Below are positions 28,384-38,753 of a stretch of 39,312 nt of DNA, one piece after another (positions within the stretch are counted from its first letter, which is position 1; each line of letters begins with the position of its first letter). The notes below the pieces were generated by a model, which saw only the letters and a program-made list of their open reading frames with translations, made no database searches and had not been told where the DNA came from. The DNA comes from Trinickia soli (GTDB lineage: Bacteria > Pseudomonadota > Gammaproteobacteria > Burkholderiales > Burkholderiaceae), in assembly GCF_002879855.1 (NCBI RefSeq), contig NZ_PNYB01000037.1:1-39312 (forward strand), written 5' to 3'. Both the position numbers and the translations under genes were made by a program.

Positions 28384-28953
28384 ATGCGTCTCATCGCACT
28401 CAACAAACCGTTCGGCACGATCTGTCAATTTTCGGCGCATGAGACGCGCACCTCGCTCGGCGATTGGGTCGACGTTCCGGGCGTCTATCCGGCAGGGCGT
28501 CTCGACGCCGACAGCGAAGGGCTGCTGCTGCTGACCGATGACGGCGCACTGCAAGCGCGCATCGCCGAGCCGCGTCACAAGCTCGCCAAACGTTATTGGG
28601 CGCAAGTCGAGGGCCTGCCCGACGAGGCGGCGCTCGCCAGGCTTGCGGCGGGCGTCGATCTTGGCGATTACGTGACGCGACCGTGTCACGTGCGCGTCAT
28701 CGACGAGCCGGCAACGCTGTGGCCGCGGGTCCCGCCGATTCGCTACCGCGCGGCGATTCCGACGACCTGGATCGAACTCGACATCACCGAAGGCAAAAAC
28801 CGGCAGGTGCGGCGCATGACCGCGGCCGTCGGCTTCCCGACGCTTCGTCTCGTGCGCGCCGGGATCGGCGCGCTGGATTTGATGGCGCTCGGGCTTCCCC
28901 CAGGCCAATGGCGCGAATTGCCGCCACGTTCCCCGTGGGAAGGCCTGCCGTAA
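28384..28953 (+). CDS. rluE: 23S rRNA pseudouridine synthase, RluE/RsuA family
   Basis: Isomerises a specific uridine in rRNA; RluE of E. coli modifies U2457 of 23S rRNA. It has 189 residues and lacks the N-terminal S4 domain of RsuA, as RluE does. The catalytic motif is PAGRLDADSEGLLLLTDDG (36-54) with Asp41 as nucleophile. Other family motifs are LNKPFGTICQF at the start, KRYWAQVEG and EGKNRQVRRMTAAVGFPTLRL (the second split below 20 residues in any reading: EGKNRQVRRM). The ATG at 28384 follows GGGGGA. The substrate position is inferred from the subfamily. Confidence 0.9.
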   Translation: MRLIALNKPFGTICQFSAHETRTSLGDWVDVPGVYPAGRLDADSEGLLLLTDDGALQARIAEPRHKLAKRYWAQVEGLPDEAALARLAAGVDLGDYVTRPCHVRVIDEPATLWPRVPPIRYRAAIPTTWIELDITEGKNRQVRRMTAAVGFPTLRLVRAGIGALDLMALGLPPGQWRELPPRSPWEGLP

Positions 28954-29170
28954 AAAAAATCGCGTCAACCAACAGCGCGGGTCGCGCGTTATCCGACGCA
29001 GATGCCGCACAAAGCTATCCGGCATTCGCCTTCGGCCCCCGCCAGCCGTGCTGTTTTACAGCGCGGAACGTCGACCGGAGCGCTGGCAGACACATCGGCA
29101 ATTTGTTCGATGCGGCTGTCAACCGAAAGGTGGATGGCGCGTTTAACGACATGACTCATTGACCGGGTCA

Positions 29171-29188
29171 TTTGGTTAATTAACTAAA
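29171..29188. promoter_or_regulatory. 18-bp near-perfect AT-rich palindrome upstream of the small exported protein
   Basis: TTTGGTTAATTAACTAAA has one mismatched pair (29174/29185) around the perfect core GTTAATTAAC (29175-29184). It ends 15 bases before the ATG at 29204 and just upstream of the GAGG ribosome-binding site. It could be an operator, or an AT-rich accident. Confidence 0.4.
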
Positions 29189-29203
29189 GCTGAGGATTCA
29201 CAC

Positions 29204-29407
29204 ATGAACAAACTGATCGCCGCTCTGGTCGCTGGCCTGTTTGCAACGGCTGCTTTCGCCCAAGGTTCGGCTCCGGAAGCCGCTTCGGCTGCTGCTCCGG
29301 CCGCTGCTTCGGCTCCCGCCAAGCACATGAAGAAGCACGCCAAGAAGCACCCCAAGAAGGCTGCCAAGGCGGCCAAGGCTGCTGCCGCTTCGGGCGCTTC
29401 GGAGTAA
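29204..29407 (+). CDS. Small Ala/Lys-rich exported protein
   Basis: A 67-residue protein with a clear signal peptide (MNKLIAALVAGLFATAAFA, likely cleavage before Gln20). The mature part of about 48 residues is almost entirely Ala, Lys, Ser, Pro and His: AAASAPAKHMKKHAKKHPKK, then Lys-Ala repeats. TGAGG lies upstream of the ATG and a strong terminator follows, so it is a monocistronic gene. The composition resembles acid-shock (Asr-like) and other basic periplasmic peptides, but no homology can be claimed from composition. It could bind the anionic cell envelope or DNA/RNA. Function unknown. Confidence 0.85.
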   Translation: MNKLIAALVAGLFATAAFAQGSAPEAASAAAPAAASAPAKHMKKHAKKHPKKAAKAAKAAAASGASE

Positions 29408-29465
29408 GTTTGTTGTAACAACGCAGTCAAGAACCAGCAGTACTGCCGTTCTTTACGGCGTTGAA

Positions 29466-29495
29466 GGCAGGCGACCGCAAGGCGCCTGCCTTTTT
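29466..29495 (+). terminator. Rho-independent terminator after the small exported protein
   Basis: GGCAGGCG (29466-29473) pairs with CGCCTGCC (29483-29490), followed by five T's, about 60 bases after the stop. Confidence 0.9.
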
Positions 29496-29578
29496 CTCTT
29501 TGTGCGCAGGCACTTTGCATCGTCCGCGCCGACTCGCGTAACATGCGCGGGTTCTCGTCGTCGAAAAGGAGTGGTGTC

Positions 29579-30085
29579 GTGCGATTTTCGTTTCGCTCGT
29601 GGATGGCGCGCCTTGCGCTTCGCCTTGCCTTGCCCGCTTGCGCGCTCGTCGCCGCACAGTTCGTGCCGGGGCCCGTGTTCGCCCAATCCATGCCGGCGGG
29701 CGCCAAGCCGCCCGAGGCATTCCCGCACGTGAAGCTGACAGCCGGCATGTTCGTGATCGACGCCGCCGTCGCAGCCAACGACGCGGATCGCGAGCAAGGG
29801 CTCATGTATCGCACGCAGCTTGCGCCGAACGAAGGCATGCTGTTCGTCTTCGGCGAAAATGCCGTTCATTGCTTTTGGATGAAGAACACGCTGATCCCGC
29901 TGTCGATCGCGTTCATGCGCGCCGACGGCACGGTCACCGACATCGACGAGATGCAGGCCGAGACCACCAACAATCATTGCCCGCGCAACAACGGCGTCTA
30001 TGCACTCGAGATGAGCAAAGGCTGGTTCGCCGCGAAAGGCATCAAGCCCGGCATGAAGATCGAGGGCCTGCCGCGCGCGCAGTAA
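29579..30085 (+). CDS. DUF192 family exported protein
   Basis: Exported protein of the DUF192 (UPF0127) family, function unknown. With GTG 29579, preceded by AAAGGAG, it has 168 residues; an in-frame ATG at 29543 lies before that ribosome-binding site and is less likely. A basic, then hydrophobic signal peptide ends at about VFA/QS (35/36). The DUF192 core is complete: REQGLMYRTQL, EGMLFVFGE, HCFWMKNTLIPLSIAF (98-113) and ALEMSKGWFAAKGIKPGM. It stands between the small exported protein and an EF-G gene without obvious operon linkage. Confidence 0.9.
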   Translation: MRFSFRSWMARLALRLALPACALVAAQFVPGPVFAQSMPAGAKPPEAFPHVKLTAGMFVIDAAVAANDADREQGLMYRTQLAPNEGMLFVFGENAVHCFWMKNTLIPLSIAFMRADGTVTDIDEMQAETTNNHCPRNNGVYALEMSKGWFAAKGIKPGMKIEGLPRAQ

Positions 30086-30319
30086 CCGCCGCGCCGCTTC
30101 TTCTCACTTTCCATTGCGGCGCCGGGTGCGGCCGGCCCGCGTCGGTTACGGTCGCTCCCTTGCGGCAAGGCCCGGGCGTCGCGCCCGACCCCTCGTCGGT
30201 GACCCTGCAAAAGCCTTGGGCAGGCGCTATGCTTGTAAGTCTGCAACACCGTACGTGCCGCGAACGCGTTCCAGGCCATCCCCGGCGGTTCGCGGCGCCC
30301 AAATCCCAAGGAGATCGAC

Positions 30320-32428
<2,109 letters not shown>

Positions 32429-32485
32429 CGCCTCGCCCGCCCGCGAACGCCGGAGCGTGCGTGGGCGCTGGCAGCCATGATCGAG

Positions 32486-32521
32486 CCCGTCGGGGGTGCC
32501 GCACGCCCGACGGGTTTTTTT
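32486..32521 (+). terminator. Rho-independent terminator after fusA
   Basis: CCCGTCGGG (32486-32494) pairs perfectly with CCCGACGGG (32506-32514), followed by seven T's, about 60 bases after the stop. Confidence 0.93.
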
Positions 32522-32618
32522 CGTTACACTGCAACCGTATTCGTCGCCGCCGTACCGATCGTCAACGCCGCGATGCTCCTCCACGAGCGCGCCTCCCACA
32601 CGAACCGGAACCCCATCG

Positions 32619-34295
32619 ATGAAGAAACCCCAAGCGCTCAGCCAAGCTCTGGCCGCCGCCCGCCGCGATGCCGGCGAACCCGGCAATCACGCCATCGACG
32701 AATTCCTCGCGCACCGCATTTCCCGCCGCGAGCTGCTGCGCTACGCGAGCGTGCTCGGGTATTCGAGCGTCGTTCTTGCCGCAGGCGGCCTTGCCGTGCC
32801 GCAACGCGCGCGGGCTCAAGCGGGCAGTCACGCCTCTTCGAACGCGACCATCCGCGTCGCGCACCTGACGCCGGCGGGACGTGTCGATCCGCTGTCCGTC
32901 GCCGATGCCGCAGGGCTTGCACTCGTCGCGCAGACGGGCGAATTCCTGATCGACGATCCTGGCGATGCCTCCGGATTGAAAAGCGCTTTGGCGCTCGCGT
33001 GGCAGTCGAACGAGAAGGGCGATGTCTGGACCTTCAAACTGCGACCCAACGTCAGGTTTCACGACGGCAAGCCGCTCAGCGCCAAAGACGTCGCTGCCAC
33101 CTTCGATCGGCTCGCCGATCCCGCGAGCGGGTCAGCCGCCCTATCGGTCTTCAAGGGCGTGCTGTCGAAGGGCGGCGCGCGCGTCGTCGACGAGCATACG
33201 GTCGCGTTTCATCTCGATGCGCCGAACGGCAATTTCCCCTACTACGTCTCATCGGACAATTACAATGCGGTGATCCTGCCGGCCGACTTCAAAGGCGACT
33301 ACGAAGCGAGCTTCATCGGCACAGGCCCGTTCAAGCTCGAACGATACGAGGCCAAACGCGGTGCGTCATTCGTTAGGAATCCTGACTATTGGGGCGAGAA
33401 GGCGCTGCCCGCACGCGTGCAATTCGTTTTCTATGCCGACAGCCAGGCACAGATTCTCGCGTTGCAAGGACGGCAAGCCGACGTCATGGGCGACCTCACC
33501 GTCCAGGGCGGCCTCGGTATCTTCAACAATCCGGAATTTGTCGTACAGGGCGTCAGATCGAGCGCGCATCGTCAGATTCACATGCGTTGCGATACTGCGC
33601 CGTTCACTGACAAGCGCGTGCGCCAGGCGCTCGCGCTGGCCGTCGACCGCGAAGTGCTCGTGCGCGGCCTGTTCAAGGGCAGAGCCGTGGTCGGCAACGA
33701 CAGTCCGTTCGCGCCGATTTTTCCGTCGACCAACCCGTCCGTGCCGCAGCGCCACGTCGACATCGCCATGGCAAAGAAATTGCTGGCGCAAGCGGGGCAC
33801 CCCAACGGATTCGCCGCAACCCTGACCACCGAGAAATTCATGGAGATCCCCGACCTGGCTGTCGTCATGCAGAACGCGGCAAAGGCAATCGGCGTGACGC
33901 TCACGTTGAAGGTCGAAAGCCAAAGCCAGTATTACGGCAAAGGCACCTTTGGCAGTTCCGACTGGCTCGACGCGCCGCTCGGCATCACCGATTACGGTCA
34001 TCGAGGGGTGCCCAATCTGTTCTTGAATGCCCCGCTCGTCGGCAGCGGCGCCTGGAATGCGGCGCATTTTCATAACGCGCAATATGACAAGCTCGTCGCT
34101 CGGTTCGTCGGTGCGATCGACGTCGCTTCGCAAAAGCAGATTGCCGGCGAGATCGAACGGCTGCTGCTCGATGAAACGCCGATGATCATTCCGTACTTCT
34201 TCGATCAACTCATCGCCACGCGCAAGAACCTGACGGGCGTTCGCTTCACCGCCATTTCGCAGCTGTATTTCGATCGCGCGCAATTGACCGCGTGA
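32619..34295 (+). CDS. Peptide-type ABC transporter substrate-binding protein (family 5), Tat signal
   Basis: Periplasmic solute-binding protein of the DppA/OppA/NikA class (SBP_bac_5), 558 residues from ATG 32619. A polar stretch of 34 residues precedes a twin-arginine signal SRRELLRYASVLG (35-47), hydrophobic VVLAAGGLAV and a cleavage-like ARA/Q near 66. This implies export in folded form by Tat. Family motifs are WTFKLRPNVRFHDGKPLSAK and GTGPFKLERYE, and FTDKRVRQALALAVDRE in the second half. It is followed by two permeases and a fused ATPase, so it is the specificity component. The ligand (di-/oligopeptide, glutathione, other) is not decidable. An earlier in-frame start at 32496 is inside the preceding terminator. 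Confidence 0.9.
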   Translation: MKKPQALSQALAAARRDAGEPGNHAIDEFLAHRISRRELLRYASVLGYSSVVLAAGGLAVPQRARAQAGSHASSNATIRVAHLTPAGRVDPLSVADAAGLALVAQTGEFLIDDPGDASGLKSALALAWQSNEKGDVWTFKLRPNVRFHDGKPLSAKDVAATFDRLADPASGSAALSVFKGVLSKGGARVVDEHTVAFHLDAPNGNFPYYVSSDNYNAVILPADFKGDYEASFIGTGPFKLERYEAKRGASFVRNPDYWGEKALPARVQFVFYADSQAQILALQGRQADVMGDLTVQGGLGIFNNPEFVVQGVRSSAHRQIHMRCDTAPFTDKRVRQALALAVDREVLVRGLFKGRAVVGNDSPFAPIFPSTNPSVPQRHVDIAMAKKLLAQAGHPNGFAATLTTEKFMEIPDLAVVMQNAAKAIGVTLTLKVESQSQYYGKGTFGSSDWLDAPLGITDYGHRGVPNLFLNAPLVGSGAWNAAHFHNAQYDKLVARFVGAIDVASQKQIAGEIERLLLDETPMIIPYFFDQLIATRKNLTGVRFTAISQLYFDRAQLTA

Positions 34296-34375
34296 CCCGG
34301 GCCGCAGGCACGCCCGGGCGTGCCGGGCAACCGTAAGTTCTCCTAAGGAATCGACGACAGTCTCCCCCGCCCACG

Positions 34376-35386
34376 ATGTCCGATACTGCATTTTCGTTTC
34401 GCCGACGCCGCGTCCGTGGCAGCGCCGAGCGCGTCGTCCGCTTTCTCGCGGGTCGGCTCGCGTTGTCGCTGGTCACGCTGTGGCTGCTGTCGATGATCGT
34501 GTTCGCGCTCGGTCAGTTGTTGCCCGGCGACATCGGTCGCGCCATTCTGGGCCCACTCGCCGACGCCAGAGCCGTAGCCGCGCTCGATCATCAGCTCGGC
34601 GCGGATCGCCCCGTGCTGGTCCAATACGCTCAGTGGATCGGCCATCTCGTGCGCGGCGACATGGGACAGTCGTATGCCTATCGTTCGCCGGTGGCGCCCT
34701 TCGTCGGCCACGCGCTGCTCAATTCGGCCAAGCTCGGTGCGCTGGCTTTCGTCATTGTCGTGCCGCTCGCGATTGCGGCCGGCGTCTGGGCCGCGTTGCA
34801 TGAGGGGCGATGGCTCGATCGAGTGCTCATGATCGTCGGGTTGTCGGCGACGGTCGTACCCGAGTTCGTTTCGTCGATCACACTGATTCTCGTGTTCGCC
34901 ATCTGGCTGCGCTGGCTGCCCAGCGAAGCGGGCTATCCCGACGATGCGAGCGCGCTGACTGCGCTGCGCCATCTGATCCTGCCCGCGATGCCGCTCGTAT
35001 TCGTGTTGTTCGGCTATATCGCGAGAATGGCGCGAGCCGGCACCGTCGAAGCGATCGACGCGGACTACACGCGCACAGCCGTGCTGAAAGGGTTGCCGGG
35101 GCGCGTCGTGCTCATTCGCCACGTGCTGCCCAACGCGCTGATGCCGACGATCACGGTAGCGGCCACGCAGCTCGGCTATATCGTGGGCGGACTCGTCGTC
35201 GTCGAGACGCTGTTTCACTACGAGGGCATCGGCTCCTTGATCTACAACGCGGCCATGGCGAAGGACTTTCCGATGCTCGAAGCCGGCGTGCTCGTCGTCG
35301 GCGTCGTCTACATGGTCGCGAACCTCGTCGCCGATGCGTTGATCGTGACGCTCGACCCGCGCCTGCGCCTGGGAGGCACGCCTTGA
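34376..35386 (+). CDS. Peptide ABC transporter permease, DppB/GsiC type
   Basis: First inner-membrane permease of the importer, 336 residues. The DppB-type N-terminus is RLALSLVTLWLLSMIVFALG followed by LPGD. Six hydrophobic helices surround the ATPase-coupling (EAA) segment KGLPGRVVLIRHVLPNALMP. A long basic N-terminal tail RRRRVRG is cytoplasmic. The ATG at 34376 follows the binding-protein gene by 80 bases; a clear Shine-Dalgarno is not seen. The next permease starts within its stop codon (TTGA). Confidence 0.92.
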   Translation: MSDTAFSFRRRRVRGSAERVVRFLAGRLALSLVTLWLLSMIVFALGQLLPGDIGRAILGPLADARAVAALDHQLGADRPVLVQYAQWIGHLVRGDMGQSYAYRSPVAPFVGHALLNSAKLGALAFVIVVPLAIAAGVWAALHEGRWLDRVLMIVGLSATVVPEFVSSITLILVFAIWLRWLPSEAGYPDDASALTALRHLILPAMPLVFVLFGYIARMARAGTVEAIDADYTRTAVLKGLPGRVVLIRHVLPNALMPTITVAATQLGYIVGGLVVVETLFHYEGIGSLIYNAAMAKDFPMLEAGVLVVGVVYMVANLVADALIVTLDPRLRLGGTP

Positions 35387-36267
35387 ACGGCGCAATAGAG
35401 ACGCAAGAAGGATCGGCGTCCGGCGATCGCACACCGCACGCGCCGCGCTTTGAAGCATTGCGTGCCCTCGCCCGTTCGCCGAGTTTCGTGATCGGCTGCA
35501 CGATTCTTTTGTTTTGGGTCGTCTGTGCACTGTTCGGGCCGTTGATCGTGCCGCTCGATCCCTATGCGTCCGACCCGCTGAACTCGCTCGCGCCGCCCGG
35601 CCACGCACATTGGTTCGGCACCGATCAGCTCGGCCGCGACGTGTTCTCGCGCGTGATCGTCGGCGCCCGCGACATTCTGACCATCGCTCCGCTCGCCACG
35701 CTCGTCGGCACCGTCAGCGGTACGACGTTAGGACTCACCGTCGGGTACTTCGGCGGGTGGCTCGACAATTCGTTAGGACGACTGATCGATGCGCTGCTCG
35801 CATTGCCGCTCGTCGTGCTTGCGCTGGCAGCGCTCGCCGCACTCGGCGCGTCGAACGCGACCGTCGTGCTCGTGATCGGTTTGACGTTCATGCCGATTAC
35901 GGCACGCACGGTGCGGGCGGCCGTCATTTCCGAGCGCCATCTCGACTATGTCGATGCAGCACAGCTGCGCGGCGAACGTGCGCCATACATCATGTTCGTC
36001 GAAATATTGCCGAATGTGCTGCCGCCGGTCATCGTCGAAGCGACGGTTCGCCTTGGCTATGCGATCTTTGCCGTCGCGACGCTTTCGTTCCTGGGTTTCG
36101 GTATCCAGCCGCCTTCGGCCGACTGGGGCTTGGCCTTGTCCGAATCGTATGCGCTGATGACGGGCGGCGCATGGTGGACCGTCGTGTTCGACGCGGGGGC
36201 GATCGCCACGCTCGTCGTCGGCGTCAATCTGATTGCCGACAGCGTGCAGGGAGTGCTCGATCGATGA
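35383..36267 (+). CDS. Peptide ABC transporter permease, DppC/GsiD type
   Basis: Second inner-membrane permease, 294 residues. The start is TTG 35383, overlapping the previous stop, with GGGAGG six bases upstream; longer open frames only shadow the first permease. Typical DppC features are the N-terminal helix followed by PLIVPLDPYASDPLNSLAPP, HWFGTDQLGRDVFSRVIVGA, and LRGERAPYIMFVEILPNVLP as the coupling loop, then FLGFGIQPPSADWGLAL. Its stop overlaps the ATPase start (ATGA), so the cassette is translationally coupled. Confidence 0.92.
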   Translation: MNGAIETQEGSASGDRTPHAPRFEALRALARSPSFVIGCTILLFWVVCALFGPLIVPLDPYASDPLNSLAPPGHAHWFGTDQLGRDVFSRVIVGARDILTIAPLATLVGTVSGTTLGLTVGYFGGWLDNSLGRLIDALLALPLVVLALAALAALGASNATVVLVIGLTFMPITARTVRAAVISERHLDYVDAAQLRGERAPYIMFVEILPNVLPPVIVEATVRLGYAIFAVATLSFLGFGIQPPSADWGLALSESYALMTGGAWWTVVFDAGAIATLVVGVNLIADSVQGVLDR

Positions 36268-38357
36268 CTGCATCGCGCTGCAGCTATCCCGCCTTCGAAC
36301 CCACCGCGGCCGGCGATGACGATGCGCTCGCCGTCGTCGGTTTGAGCGTCGCTTATCGGGTGCGCGGTCGCGACCGGGAGGTGCTGCATGACGTGACATT
36401 CCGCGTCCGGCGCGGCGAGGCATATGGGCTTGTCGGCGAATCGGGTTGCGGCAAATCGACCGTGGCGCTGACGGCGCTCGCCTATCTGCCGCGCAACGGC
36501 AAAGTCACTTCGGGCCGCATTTCGATCACGGGACGCGACATCGCCTCGCTTTCCGCCGATAAGCTTCGTACGATGCGCGCGCAAACGGTGTCGATGGTTT
36601 ATCAGGACCCGGCCCGCGCGCTGAATCCGTCGCTGACGATCGCGCGCCAAGTGTCGGAGGCGTTCGAACTCGCAGGCGCGACCCGCACCGAGGCGCTCGC
36701 GCGTGCGCTCGAGATGCTGCGCCATGTGCGCATCGCGGCGCCCGAGCGCGTCATGAGCTGCTACCCGCACCAGTTGTCGGGCGGCATGCAGCAGCGCGTC
36801 GTCATTGCGATGGCGTTGGCGTCGAAACCCGCGCTATTGATTCTCGACGAGCCAACCACGGGCCTGGACGCGACGGTCGAAGCCGAGGTGCTCGACCTCG
36901 TCGCGAAGCTGCGCGCCGAATATGGCACCGCAGTGCTCTTCATCAGCCACAACCTGGCCGTAATCGGCCGCATGTGCAGCCGCGTGGGCGTGCTGTATGC
37001 GGGCCGTCTCGTCGAAGAAGGGGCGACCGAAGATGTGTTCGGCGCGCCGCGCCATCCCTATACCGTCGGTCTTTTGCGTTGCCTGCCCGGTCGAAGCCGA
37101 AGCAAAGACGGCATGCCACTCGATACGATCGCGGGCAGCTTGCCGCCGCCGGGCGCCGTCATCGCGGGCTGCGCGTTCGCGCCGCGCTGCCGGTTGGCCG
37201 ACGACCGCTGCAGGCGCGATGCGCCGCCGCCGTATCGATTCCATGGCGAGCATGGCGCGCAGATGTCGCGCTGCCATTACTACGAGCAGGCAGCAACGTT
37301 GCCGCATGTCGGCGGGCAGCCTGCGCCGGGGCAACAGCCCAAGGTAGAGAGGGCCGCCCATGCTCCGCTTGCCCTGCATGCTGCGCATCTGTCGAAGACG
37401 TTCGATGCATCGGGTGTGCCGTTGCGCGCTGTCGACGACGTCTCGCTTGATCTTGTCGCCGGAGAAACGCTCGGCCTTGTCGGCGAATCGGGCAGCGGCA
37501 AGACGACGCTTGCGAAGCTGCTCGTCGGCCTCGTCGCGCCCGACGCGGGCGGCACGCTCGAACTCGACGGGAGGCCGCTGCCCGCGCACGTTGCGAGCCG
37601 CGACGATGAGCAGGTCAAGTCGCTGCAGATCGTGTTTCAGAACCCCGATTCGGCGCTTAATCGCGCGCATTCGGTCAAGCGGCTCATTGGTCGCGCCCTG
37701 TCCAAGCTCGGCGCGCTGCGCGGACGCGCTCACCGCGCACGCCTCGCCACGCTCGCGCAAGCCGTGCGACTGCCGACGCGCTACCTCGATTCGCGCACGC
37801 GGCAATTGTCGGGCGGCCTGAAACAGCGTGTCGCGATTGCGCGGGCGTTTGCCGGCGACCCTCGCGTCGTCGTCTGCGACGAGCCCACTTCGGCGCTCGA
37901 CGTATCCGTGCAAGCGGCCATTTTGAATCTGCTCGCCGATTTGCAGCGCGAACGCGGTGTCAGCTACGTTTTCATTTCGCACGATCTGCATGTGGTTCGC
38001 TACGTCGCCGATCGCATCGCGGTGCTCTATGTGGGTAGGCTGCTCGAAATCGGGCCCGCTCGCGCCGTCTTCGACGGTCCTAATCATCCCTACACCGAAG
38101 CTCTGCTATCGGCGATGCCGACGTTCGGCAGTCCTAACGATCTGTCGAAGACGCGCATCAGGCTCGTCGGCGATCCGCCAAGTGCGGCCGCACCGCCCTC
38201 GGGCTGCGTATTCCACACGCGGTGCCCGCGCAAGCTCGGCGCTGTTTGCGAGGAGCGCGACCCGGCCTTCGCCGACGCCGGCGGAGGTCATCGCATTCGC
38301 TGCCATATCCCCGTCAGCGAGCTGCGCGCATTGCAACGCGAAGCGCAAGGCGCTTGA
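36264..38357 (+). CDS. Fused double ATP-binding protein of the peptide ABC importer (DppD-DppF / GsiA-like)
   Basis: A single 697-residue chain with two complete ABC ATPase domains replacing separate DppD and DppF proteins. Domain 1 has Walker A GESGCGKST (58-66), signature LSGGMQQR and Walker B LLILDEPTTGLD. Domain 2 has GESGSGKTT (407-415), LSGGLKQR and VVVCDEPTSALD. After each domain comes the oligopeptide-transporter C-terminal region with a four-cysteine pattern: C-A-F-A-P-R-C...C...C in the first and C-V-F-H-T-R-C...C...C in the second. This pattern is known to bind an iron-sulfur cluster in some DppD/DppF proteins. E. coli GsiA is a fused protein of the same plan. The linker (about 345-375) is Gln/Pro-rich. 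Confidence 0.93.
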   Translation: MTASRCSYPAFEPTAAGDDDALAVVGLSVAYRVRGRDREVLHDVTFRVRRGEAYGLVGESGCGKSTVALTALAYLPRNGKVTSGRISITGRDIASLSADKLRTMRAQTVSMVYQDPARALNPSLTIARQVSEAFELAGATRTEALARALEMLRHVRIAAPERVMSCYPHQLSGGMQQRVVIAMALASKPALLILDEPTTGLDATVEAEVLDLVAKLRAEYGTAVLFISHNLAVIGRMCSRVGVLYAGRLVEEGATEDVFGAPRHPYTVGLLRCLPGRSRSKDGMPLDTIAGSLPPPGAVIAGCAFAPRCRLADDRCRRDAPPPYRFHGEHGAQMSRCHYYEQAATLPHVGGQPAPGQQPKVERAAHAPLALHAAHLSKTFDASGVPLRAVDDVSLDLVAGETLGLVGESGSGKTTLAKLLVGLVAPDAGGTLELDGRPLPAHVASRDDEQVKSLQIVFQNPDSALNRAHSVKRLIGRALSKLGALRGRAHRARLATLAQAVRLPTRYLDSRTRQLSGGLKQRVAIARAFAGDPRVVVCDEPTSALDVSVQAAILNLLADLQRERGVSYVFISHDLHVVRYVADRIAVLYVGRLLEIGPARAVFDGPNHPYTEALLSAMPTFGSPNDLSKTRIRLVGDPPSAAAPPSGCVFHTRCPRKLGAVCEERDPAFADAGGGHRIRCHIPVSELRALQREAQGA

Positions 38358-38753
38358 AAGACGCGCGCGCTCGATCCCCCTTCTTTTGTTTCTCCCGCGC
38401 CTGTGTTCGGCACCGCTCATTGACGTGTCTGCGCCGCGTTTCATCGTTGAAACGCTTTTGGCGGCATTCCTGCTTGTCGATGCCTTTGCGCCGGCATCGA
38501 ACCATATGCGGCGCCGTGCAGCACGCGATGGCACGAATGTCGCAATAACGCACACGCATGGCCGCGTGATCGACGCGCCCTGGGCAGCAAACGGCGAGGC
38601 GGTATCGCGACCGCTGGCGTGTGGGCTTTCGCACAAACGAATCTCAGACGCCATGTGATACGCGCCTCGACCATGCCTCGGTAGCCATGTTCGCCCTTGG
38701 GGCGAAAGGAGTACGACGACATTCGAGCGTCGTTCCAAGCGGGGAAGATCGCG
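38358..38753. other. Intergenic region before the repeat-rich exported protein
   Basis: No supported gene in these 396 bases; open frames on both strands look like shadows. Two short stem-loops lie just upstream of the next gene: TTCGCCC/GGGCGAA (38690-38706, 3-base loop) and ACGACG/CGTCGT (38713-38733). They may shape the 5' leader. I could not match them to a known riboswitch, and no clear promoter or terminator for the ABC operon was seen. Confidence 0.5.

Noticed and set aside
38641-38733. Possible cyclic-di-GMP or other known riboswitch before the gene at 38754
   Set aside because: Only two simple hairpins are visible; the conserved internal sequences of those classes were not found.
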